From positions 1-19,693 of the forward strand of contig DRGS01000211.1 of the NCBI GenBank assembly GCA_011053245.1: a stretch of 19,693 nucleotides of DNA. The letters run 5' to 3'. The notes under the pieces are model-generated. The model worked only from the letters and a program-made list of their open reading frames with translations. It searched no databases and was not told the DNA's origin. Positions 1 to 6,900 of the stretch are shown one piece after another. The first letter of the stretch is position 1, and each line of letters starts with the position of its first letter. Origin of the DNA: Phycisphaerales bacterium. GTDB taxonomy: Bacteria; Planctomycetota; Phycisphaerae; Sedimentisphaerales; Anaerohalosphaeraceae. A program made the position numbers and the translations under genes.

Positions 1-1
1 C

Positions 2-766
2 CTCCAAGGCGTCGTCGCCGGCTTGGACAGCCATCTGGTCCGGGCGGGCCTGTCCCATATATATCACTGTGATCTGTCTGCCGCGCGGATCCCTGCCGTC
101 GTTTCGTTTGCATTTATCAACATCTCCATAGCAAGGGCCGCCGAGGATGCTCCCGAACAAGGAGCGGAGTCTACACCGCGCAAAGTGGGCAGGCCCGCTG
201 GGCTTCGTCCTCCCAAGCGAACGGACGGGGAAAGAATGAGCAGGGAAAGGATGGACGCAATGCGTCGCGGAAGGGGTAGAGAAAGCGGGAGAACGAGCCG
301 GGCAATCATGCAGGAACAGCAGTTGGCGGTTCTGGGCAAGCAGTATAAGAAAAAACTGCGTAAACACGAAGCCTTCATTGGACAGTTGAATGTGATACTT
401 AAATCGGCGCAGGACGAAGAAGCTGCGGAAACGGTTGCGCTCCTGGAAAAGCTGATCGAGCGGCAAAAGCACACTTTCACTGCATCTACGAAGAATCTCA
501 CGAAGAGACGGGATATGATCCGTGAGCAATTGAGCGAAACCAAAGAGCAAGAAAAAACGACAAATAGGAGTCGCGGGCAACAACCTACATCCGTCAAAGA
601 CGCCGCTGAAAAGGTCAAAAAAGCTAAAAAGGCTGAAAAAGCTATAAATGCCGATAAACCCAAAAAAGCTAAAAAGGCCGAAAAACCCGTAGAGAAACCG
701 GCTGAGCCGGCAGCAGAAGAGGAAGGCAAGAAAAAGGGGTTCTGGAAGAAGCTGTTCAGAAAATAA
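2..766 (+). CDS. Lysine-rich coiled-coil protein, C-terminal part (5' end outside window)
   Basis: I do not recognise this family. The frame is open to the left edge with no stop; the first usable start inside the window is a TTG at 23 with no ribosome-binding site, so the true start is probably upstream. A hydrophobic stretch, AVVSFAFINISIARA, followed by AEDAPEQ looks like the end of a signal peptide or a membrane segment with an Ala-x-Ala cleavage site; this is inference. The middle is charged and helical, with a likely coiled coil from about nucleotides 310 to 560. The tail has repeated KAKKAEK-type lysine/alanine segments and ends in GFWKKLFRK, an amphipathic basic peptide that could touch membrane or nucleic acid. 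Base composition shifts from GC-rich at the start to A-rich in the tail. A terminator follows 51 nt after the stop. No function is proposed. Confidence 0.55.
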   Translation, partial: LQGVVAGLDSHLVRAGLSHIYHCDLSAARIPAVVSFAFINISIARAAEDAPEQGAESTPRKVGRPAGLRPPKRTDGERMSRERMDAMRRGRGRESGRTSRAIMQEQQLAVLGKQYKKKLRKHEAFIGQLNVILKSAQDEEAAETVALLEKLIERQKHTFTASTKNLTKRRDMIREQLSETKEQEKTTNRSRGQQPTSVKDAAEKVKKAKKAEKAINADKPKKAKKAEKPVEKPAEPAAEEEGKKKGFWKKLFRK

Positions 767-817
767 TCCCGGTGCCGGGTGCGCCGCCACGATAAAGAAC
801 GTGGGATAGTGAATTTC

Positions 818-859
818 AAACCGCTGGCCGATCCTAAGTGATCCGTCGGCGGTTTTTTT
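818..859 (+). terminator. Rho-independent terminator after the first gene
   Basis: AAACCGC at 818-824 pairs with GCGGTTT at 849-855, and GATC at 829-832 pairs with GATC at 839-842, with imperfect pairing between. A run of seven T follows (853-859). Stem plus T-tract on the plus strand fits an intrinsic terminator for the gene ending at 766. Confidence 0.6.
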
Positions 860-865
860 GTGCGC

Positions 866-925
866 TTTAATTGGGTTTGGATTGGCTTTAATTGGCTTTG
901 ATTGGGTTCGTTTGGGTTCGTTTCC
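866..925. repeat. Six imperfect 10-11-bp tandem repeats (TTTRATTGGS type)
   Basis: Successive units are TTTAATTGGG (866), TTTGGATTGGC (876), TTTAATTGGC (887), TTTGATTGGG (897), TTCGTTTGGG (907) and TTCGTTTCC (917). The core ATTGGGTTCG appears again near 992-1002. On the minus strand the units read as Asn-Glu-Pro-Asn/Gln-like codons inside a spurious ORF. The repeat starts within about 10 nt of the T-tract of the preceding terminator. There are no spacers of constant length, so this is not a CRISPR array. Confidence 0.65.
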
Positions 926-1030
926 TTTTGGTTGTAAAGCATTGTAAGTTGCTTCATTGCAAGAGTTTGCGGTTGAATTTGGTTGTCGAAATTGGGTTCG
1001 TTTTCCATTTTTTTTATTTTTCGATTTAAC

Positions 1031-1114
1031 CACTTTGCCACAGAGGAAAAAGAGGAACACTGAGGGCCACGGAGAACTACTAAAACAGATATTTAACCGC
1101 AGATTACGCAGATT
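1031..1114. repeat. CACAGAGG- and CGCAGATT-type repeats, possible gene-less copy of the element around 7454-7979
   Basis: After a T-rich stretch and TTTAACCAC, there are quasi-periodic words CCACAGAGG (1038), AACACTGAGG and CCACGGAG up to 1076, then AACCGCAGATTACGCAGATT at 1095-1114. The style (AACC-C-A-x-A-G words in steps of about 9-15 nt right after a T-tract) resembles the left boundary of the GxxExxY gene at 7462-7491, though the sequence differs. No complementary right arm and no nuclease gene are found nearby, so it may be a remnant or a solo end. Confidence 0.45.
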
Positions 1115-1279
1115 CTTTGTTGTATCTGGCTGGGTTGGTTCTTTGAACCGACTATTGCGGTTTGAAAAGACCCTGCCACGAAACGAGTTTCTGTCATGGC
1201 CTTTCCTTACCGCAAGTGAGCAGTGCTCACCACAGCCAGAAACTTCTAAATAACTGACTTTAAGTATATATTTCATATT

Positions 1280-1402
1280 ATGTTTGTGCTCTTTCAAAAA
1301 AACAAGTCCCCCCACCCTTTGCACGAACTTGCGCGTTTGATGCAAAAATCGGTGATTTTTTTTGGGGTTGAAATCGGTAAGTCGTTGTTAGAAAAGGAGT
1401 AA
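1280..1402 (+). other. Possible 40-codon small ORF, doubtful
   Basis: ATG at 1280 opens 40 codons ending at TAA 1400-1402. The peptide contains SPHPLHELARLMQKS and then a hydrophobic VIFFGVEIG segment. No ribosome-binding site is seen in the A/T-rich upstream 25 nt, and it lies in repeat-rich intergenic DNA. I list it only because it is too short for ordinary ORF calling and is not homopolymer-derived. It may equally be a non-coding repeat that happens to be open. Confidence 0.15.
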
Positions 1403-1565
1403 AAAAAAATTATTTTTTGGGTCTGTAGCAAGATAGTGCAAGCGCGTTTGGAAGATTTTTAAACCATAACAATAACTACTGATCTACAGGATTAAGAACT
1501 GGAACCACCCGTTCGACTAAGCTCACGGCGGGCGAATTGACACAATAAGGCTAATTCTCTACGAT

Positions 1566-2498
1566 TCAAAATAGTATCTCATGCGATTGGTCCGTGGGGC
1601 GGGTTATGCGGCAGTTTTCATTGGTGATGTCCGAATTCTTGCAGCCACAGATATGAATGTTCAGGTTGCGAGCGTCAGCGATCTTCTGTATTCTGGCGAA
1701 GATGGTTTTCCTGACCTCTGTGGGGAGCATTGTGCCGATAGAGTTTTTTACGCCGATGGGTAATTGGATCGATCTTTCGTATGGTTTGAGGATCGTGTCG
1801 AGTAAGGCCTTGTCGGTGATGTTTTGCTTGAGGCTTTTGGTTATTGCGGGCCGGAGGAACAGGAAGCTTATCGCGATCTCTCTGCAACCGGTTTGGGCGG
1901 CGACGGTGAAGAGGTCGTCAATTTGTTGTTCAGAGTCGGTCAGTCCGTGAATGAGCGGATCGCATCGCATGGTCATTTTGACGTTGGCATCGTTGAGTCT
2001 TTTCAGTTGGGTAAGTTTATCGTGGACCGTTGCGGTGTGCGGTTCTACGATCTGGCGGACATTGTCGTCAACTGTGGTTATTCCGATCTGGCCGCAAACA
2101 AGGGAGCTTTTCTGCTCAAATAATTGGAGGGTTTGGTCGTCGATCCTGCCTTTGGTTACGAACTGAACGCCGATACCTTTATCGAGCAGCATCTTCATAA
2201 TCTCGAAGCTAATTTGCTGGATATCTTGGACAGGCTGAAACGGGTCGCAGGAAGGAGAGAAATAGACGGCTTTGGGCTTGCTGCGTTTTCTGCTGATCTC
2301 ATCGCTGATCCGATTGACCATGTTCTCATAAAGTTCGACCACATCGTCACCCGGATATACGGAGTAGCCTTTTGTATAGCAATAAACACATTTATGCGCA
2401 CAGCCAGCGGATATATTAACGGTAGGCAACCCCGCCAGACATCGAAGGGCGGACGGCGTCAGAAAATTAGTTTTACGTTCTTTGAAAGCAATCTTCAT
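1566..2498 (-). CDS. Radical SAM protein, spore-photoproduct-lyase-like
   Basis: 310 aa from an ATG at 2498. The radical SAM CxxxCxxC motif is intact as CAHKCVYC, with C33, C37 and C40 to ligate a [4Fe-4S] cluster that cleaves S-adenosylmethionine. The context SAGCAHKCVYCYTKGYSVYP and the following AVYFSPSCDPFQP strand resemble the SplB/Rv2578c-like branch, whose best known member repairs thymine dimers; the exact substrate cannot be assigned. A second cysteine cluster near the C-terminus (C284, C286, C296) could bind another metal centre. The ribosome-binding site is weak. It lies 86 nt downstream of the HNH gene on the same strand, with a perfect hairpin in the gap. Repeat-rich DNA borders the pair on both sides, which suggests an accessory DNA-repair or defence cassette; that is inference. 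Confidence 0.75.
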   Translation of the reverse strand: MKIAFKERKTNFLTPSALRCLAGLPTVNISAGCAHKCVYCYTKGYSVYPGDDVVELYENMVNRISDEISRKRSKPKAVYFSPSCDPFQPVQDIQQISFEIMKMLLDKGIGVQFVTKGRIDDQTLQLFEQKSSLVCGQIGITTVDDNVRQIVEPHTATVHDKLTQLKRLNDANVKMTMRCDPLIHGLTDSEQQIDDLFTVAAQTGCREIAISFLFLRPAITKSLKQNITDKALLDTILKPYERSIQLPIGVKNSIGTMLPTEVRKTIFARIQKIADARNLNIHICGCKNSDITNENCRITRPTDQSHEILF

Positions 2499-2557
2499 TA
2501 TGACGATCTTTCGGGTAAATACGGATCATACTTCTTATCGCAAATCCAGATGACAGC

Positions 2558-2578
2558 ATGGGCAAAAAATTTGCCCAT
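2558..2578. terminator. Perfect 9-bp inverted repeat between the HNH and radical SAM genes
   Basis: ATGGGCAAA and TTTGCCCAT flank a three-base AAA loop. It starts 6 nt beyond the HNH stop codon. There is no T-tract after it on the minus strand, so it may be a weak or partial terminator, an mRNA-stabilising hairpin or a protein-binding palindrome. Confidence 0.4.
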
Positions 2579-2584
2579 CCTACC

Positions 2585-3634
2585 TTACTTGTTCAATCTC
2601 TGTTTCAGTTCTTCAATCCCCAGAGGAGGATTTGACGTGTGCAACATGGCATGGCAGTTAGGGCAGACCGGAACAAGGTCAATGGTTGGTTTAACTGTGT
2701 AGTCAGTTCTGCGCCCGGCGAGCGGTTTCTTGTGGTGAACATGAATAAAGTGCTTGCCGATCTTGCCGTAGACCTCCTGAAAATTTATGGTGCAAACTGC
2801 GCAACGATACCCATGTCGTTTCAGACATGCCTCTCGGGCTTTCGGGTCCCGTTCATATGCATTAACGGTGATTCGTTTTTTTGCTCCTTCCACATACTCT
2901 TTCTCGTCTTGGAGATCACCAGGATGAATCTCGTCTGGAGCCATGGGTATTCGTTTTGCATAATCTGGGGCCATATCTAGTCTTCGCTTGGCTTCAGCGA
3001 GTTCCTCTTTCGTGAAGAGACTGCGAAATCTAGGTTGAAGCACAAGACTTTCGAGTGAAAGGTCCAGCCTACCAGCTTCAATGAGGGCACGGAATCCTTT
3101 TTGATCTGACTGATTCTTTAGTTTCTTGCGAAGCATTTTCTGGGCAGTATAGAGACCACCATTATTCCATACAGAGCGGTAGAAATAATGAGCCCAATAG
3201 CCGACTTCTTTTCCGACTGCTTGGTATCCGTTAAGCATCACAGCATTGAGTTCTTCAGTCAACCCCTCTGAAGGAACAATATCTCCTTTTTCATGCTGGC
3301 GTGTAGGTGGTTGATCGTCTCCATTGTTCCAAGAATAGGATACCCTCCAGTCTGCATCGTAACCAAATACACAATATGAAAGTGTTTTTGATGGATGTTC
3401 ATCGGAGTCACCTATTGTACCATTGAAAGGGTCTACTTCTGTTGCAGTGTAACTGAAATCCTTTCCTGAATGATAGAAAACTTGCCAGCCAAGAACATTG
3501 ATAAGAGCGGGTTCATGTTTAGCATGCAATTCGGCGGCTATGCGAGCCATTTCTTCATCTGTTGGTATCTCGATATCCTGGTAAACCCAACCTCTGCCAC
3601 GCTTTTTTTTCAGCCGTACCTTTATCGAATTCAC
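2585..3634 (-). CDS. HNH endonuclease with unrecognised N-terminal region
   Basis: 349 aa from a GTG at 3634, preceded by AAGGGGT about 5 nt upstream. The last ~80 residues are an HNH nuclease of the McrA-like zinc-finger type: C278-x2-C281 in HGYRCAVC, H298-V-H300-H301 followed by KKPL, and C324-x2-C327 with H328 in VCPNCHAMLH. The four cysteines should bind structural zinc and the HH pair the catalytic metal. The first ~250 residues, rich in Trp and Tyr (GWQVFYHSGKDFSYTATEVD; GYWAHYFYRSVWNNGGLY), match nothing I recognise and may bind DNA or sense modified or damaged DNA. Such fusions occur in restriction or anti-phage contexts, but no methyltransferase is adjacent. It is upstream of and co-directional with the radical SAM gene, probably as one transcript. 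Confidence 0.8.
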   Translation of the reverse strand: MNSIKVRLKKKRGRGWVYQDIEIPTDEEMARIAAELHAKHEPALINVLGWQVFYHSGKDFSYTATEVDPFNGTIGDSDEHPSKTLSYCVFGYDADWRVSYSWNNGDDQPPTRQHEKGDIVPSEGLTEELNAVMLNGYQAVGKEVGYWAHYFYRSVWNNGGLYTAQKMLRKKLKNQSDQKGFRALIEAGRLDLSLESLVLQPRFRSLFTKEELAEAKRRLDMAPDYAKRIPMAPDEIHPGDLQDEKEYVEGAKKRITVNAYERDPKAREACLKRHGYRCAVCTINFQEVYGKIGKHFIHVHHKKPLAGRRTDYTVKPTIDLVPVCPNCHAMLHTSNPPLGIEELKQRLNK

Positions 3635-3751
3635 AAGTACCCCTTGTTTGTGTTAACCTATACAGAATAAGACACGATGCGATTTTTGCTAATTCTATGT
3701 TGTCATAATGCAAATGTCAATGTAGGATTTCCGCATGGGCATAGCCTATCT

Positions 3752-3803
3752 CCTCCCACACCCACAAGCTTCGCTTGAAGGTGCCACACGGCGCTGGTGG
3801 GGG
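3752..3803. repeat. Stacked imperfect hairpin (REP-like)
   Basis: The inner arms CACCCACAAGC (3759-3769) and GCTTGAAGGTG (3773-3783) pair over 9 of 11 positions around a TTC loop. The outer arms CTCCCAC (3753-3759) and GTGGGGG (3797-3803) pair over 6 of 7. It is structured enough to be a small dispersed palindromic element. Confidence 0.4.
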
Positions 3804-3888
3804 TATTGTGGTTTTATTTTGACATTTTGAGTCGATGGGCTTATCATGCCCTAATAGGACACCGCCTACGGCGGATGCTATTTTGATT

Positions 3889-3921
3889 GTGGATTCCCGC
3901 CAGAAACATGCGGGAATGACA
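3889..3921. repeat. REP-like palindrome of the ATTCCCGC...GCGGGAAT type
   Basis: Perfect 8-bp arms at 3893-3900 and 3910-3917 surround a 9-nt loop, inside GTGGATTCCCGCC and GCGGGAATGACAG. This wording closely resembles a short palindromic repeat found in many copies in diverse bacterial genomes. It ends about 45 nt before the dnaE start codon. Confidence 0.5.
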
Positions 3922-3957
3922 GATATATGGCCATGGAGAGGGTTTTTTAGGGATAGC

Positions 3958-3961
3958 GGAG
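3958..3961 (+). promoter_or_regulatory. Ribosome-binding site that sets the dnaE start
   Basis: GGAG five bases before ATG 3967 is a good Shine-Dalgarno. The earlier in-frame start near 3835 lacks one and would translate repeat DNA, so 3967 is preferred. Confidence 0.7.
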
Positions 3962-3966
3962 AAAAT

Positions 3967-6900
3967 ATGACGGATAAAGGATTTACTCATCTTCATTTGC
4001 ACACTCAGTATTCGCTGCTGGATGGGGCTGTGTCGCTTAAGAAGCTGTTTGCTCGGTGTAAAGAATTAGGTATGGATTCTGTTGCGATGACGGATCATGG
4101 GAACATGTTCGGGGCGATCGAATTCTATACCGGGGCTATCAAGGCGGGTATCAAACCTATCATCGGGATCGAAGCCTATATCGCTCCGGGGTCACGGCTG
4201 GATAAGCAAAAGACCTCGATCAAAGACGCATCGTCGCACCTTATTCTGCTTGCGGAGAATACGACGGGGTATAAGAATCTGCTGAAACTTTCCAGTGCCG
4301 GTTTTACCGAGGGGTTCTACTATCGGCCGCGTATCGATAAGGAGATATTGAAAGAGCTTAACGAGGGTATAATCTGCACGAGCGCGTGCGTCGGCGGTGA
4401 GGTTCCGGCGGCTCTTGCTAAGGGGAATAAAGAAAAGGCGATGGAACTGGCTCAGAGCTATCTGGATATTTTTGGCACGGACCGGTTTTTCATCGAATTG
4501 CAGGAACATGACGACCCGGATATCCCGGATGTTCGCGGGCAGCTTATCGAACTTGCAAACGAAATGGGGATCGGGTTGGTCGCAACTAACGATGTGCATT
4601 TTCTCAATGAAGATGACTATACCGCTCACGATGCGCTGACTTGTATCAGTACGGGGAAACTGGTGACGGATGAGAACCGCATGAAGTATCCGAAGGACGT
4701 TTATCTCAAGAGCAGCGAAGAGATGCGGGAACTTTTCAGTGATGTTCCCGAGGCGTGTGATAATACGCTGGCGATCGCTGAGCGGTGCAATATCGATATT
4801 GATCTTAAGAGCCGGCATGCACCTTCGTTTACGCCGGCGGATGGGAGCAGTGCGGAAGATTTCCTTACGAAGATATGCTATGAAGGGGCGAAGAAACGAT
4901 ACAAAAAGATCACGCCTGAGATCAAAAAAAGGATCGACAGGGAACTGGAAGTGATCGAGGGCAAGGGTTTTTCGAGTTACTTCCTTATCGTGTGGGAGCT
5001 GTGCAGGTGGGCGACGGAACATGGTATCCCGGTAGGGGCAAGGGGAAGCGCCGTCGGGACCGTAGTCGGTTATTGCCTGGGGATATGCAACATAGACCCG
5101 ATACATTATGACCTGCTGTTCGAGCGGTTCATGGATCCGGAACGAAACGAGATGCCTGATATCGATGTCGATATGTGTCAGGTCGGCAGGCCGAGGCTGC
5201 TGGAATATGTTCGGGAAAAATACGGGCATATCGCACAGGTCATCACGTTCGGGACGATGAAAGCGCGGGCGGCGATGCGGGATGTTTGCCGTGTGATGAA
5301 TGTTCCATTGGCAGAGGCGGACCGATTGGCGAAGCTGATACCGACCGATCTTAAAATGACACTGGATAAGGCGTTGAAGGTCGAGCCGGAATTCAAGAAG
5401 GCTTACGATGAAGATCCGCTTACGCATGATGTTATCGAGATAGCAAAAAAACTTGAGGGGCTTACGCGGCACGCTTCGGTACATGCCTGTGCGGTGGTTA
5501 TCGCCGATGAGCCTTTGACGAATTTTCTTCCGCTTTATAAAGCCGCGGGTTCGGACGATCTGATAACGCAGTTCGAGGGGCCTACCGTTGAAAAGGTGGG
5601 CTTGCTGAAGATGGACTTTTTGGGGCTTAGGACGCTTAGCGTAATCGAACGTGCGATCCAATTGGTCAAAGAGGTTCACGGTGTGGATATTGATATTGAG
5701 AAGATCGACCTGAAAGATGCGAAGGTGCTGTCGGAAATATTCGGGAGCGGAAAGACAAAGGGTGTGTTCCAGTTCGAATCCGGCGGTATGGCGGATCTGC
5801 TGATGAAACTGCGGCCCGACCGTTTCGAGGATCTGATCGCGGCAAACGCGCTTTACCGGCCCGGGCCGATGGCGCTTATCCCTGATTTTATCGACCGGAA
5901 ACACGGAGGCAAGTGGGAAGTGCCGCATCCGATAATGCGTGAGGTTCTCGAAGAGACTTTCGGGATCATGGTCTATCAGGAACAGGTGATGCGTATCTGT
6001 AACCGGCTTGGCGATATTCCGTTGCGAGAGGCGTATGCACTGATCAAGGCTATCGGAAAGAAAAATCGCAAGGCAATAGCAAAGGCCAAGGAACAGTTCG
6101 TCGCCGGATGCCTTTCAAAAGGTCTTACCGAGGACCAGGCCAGTGAGATATTCGATCTTATAGAGGAATTCGCTGGTTACGGTTTTAATAAAAGTCACGC
6201 GACGCGGTATTCCTTTATCGCGTATCAGACGGCGTACCTGAAAGCGTATTACCCGGTTGAGTTCATGGCGGCCCTCTTGACTTATGAAATGGGCAATACC
6301 GATAAGGTCGTCGAGTACATTACAGAGAGCAGGCAGATGGGTATCGAGGTGCTCAGTCCTGACATCAATGAAAGTTTCGTCGATTTTACGGTGGTCCGCA
6401 GCCAGGAGCATGACCGCGAAAAAGATGGGCGCGTGATACGCTTCGGATTAGGGGCGGTTAAGGGAGTAGGCGAAAAGGCTGTCGTGCAGATCATCGCAGC
6501 GCGTGAAAAGGTCGGCAGATTTTCAAGTTTGTTTGATTTCTGTGAGAATGTCGATCTTCGGGCGGCGAATAAACAGGTCATAGAGGCACTGATAAAAGCA
6601 GGCGCGTTCGATAAGTTAGGCGGCAGCCGGGCACAGATGATAGCAGCGATGGAAAAAGCAATGCAGGCAGGATCGAATCTGCAAGCCGATCTTCAAAAGG
6701 GACAGATGAACTTTTTCGGAGCTGGCGGTTTTGCGGATGACGCTTCAAAGGATCACGAGACGCTTCCGGATGTTCCGCCGTGGACTGAGATGCAGATGCT
6801 TACTTATGAAAAGGATGTGCTTGGTTTTTATGTCACGAGCAATCCGCTGAGCAGGCACGCCGAAACGCTCGACGCATATTCGTCGGCAAATACGAAGGAT

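Larger units (their letters stand above)
860..1565. other. 706-bp gene-poor intergenic region with several short repeats
   Basis: No convincing gene is present. Left to right it holds a block of 10-11-bp direct repeats (866-925) with another copy of their core near 992-1002, a CACAGAGG-type repeat (1038-1076), a CGCAGATT repeat (1095-1114), an imperfect palindrome (1164-1207), a perfect 7-bp-arm palindrome GTGAGCA/TGCTCAC (1216-1230), a 40-codon ORF without ribosome-binding site (1280-1402), an A/T-rich tract (1400-1416) and a CCCG...CGGG imperfect palindrome (1508-1533). Longer ORFs crossing this region read straight through the repeats and have no family character. Confidence 0.6.
3635..3966. 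other. 332-bp divergent intergenic region, repeat mosaic upstream of dnaE
   Basis: This separates the minus-strand HNH gene from plus-strand dnaE and must hold promoters for both; I could not pick a convincing one. From 3752 on it is a mosaic of short palindromes: a stacked hairpin (3752-3803), CCGCC-TAC-GGCGG (3862-3874) and ATTCCCGC...GCGGGAAT (3893-3917). The dnaE frame happens to stay open through the last 132 nt, which would add 44 codons, but these are repeat sequence with no family likeness. Confidence 0.55.

Noticed and set aside
866..925. CRISPR array
   Set aside because: Units are 10-11 bp, contiguous and degenerate, with no spacers and no cas genes.
64..1041. 325-aa minus-strand open frame
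   Set aside because: It runs through a terminator, the decameric repeats and the antisense of the lysine-rich gene; the composition is repeat-derived and serine/phenylalanine-rich.
957..1253. 98-aa plus-strand open frame
   Set aside because: It crosses the CACAGAGG and CGCAGATT repeats and shows no ribosome-binding site or family likeness.
860..1565. tRNA or structured RNA gene
   Set aside because: I looked for cloverleaf arms and a CCA-ending acceptor pattern and saw none; the palindromes are short and isolated.
3835..3966. N-terminal extension of DnaE by 44 codons
   Set aside because: It translates REP-like palindromes, has no ribosome-binding site, and ATG 3967 has GGAG and gives the normal PHP-domain start.
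4192..5928. 578-aa minus-strand open frame inside dnaE
   Set aside because: dnaE is certain on the plus strand; the antisense frame is Arg/His/Ile-rich shadow sequence with no family features.
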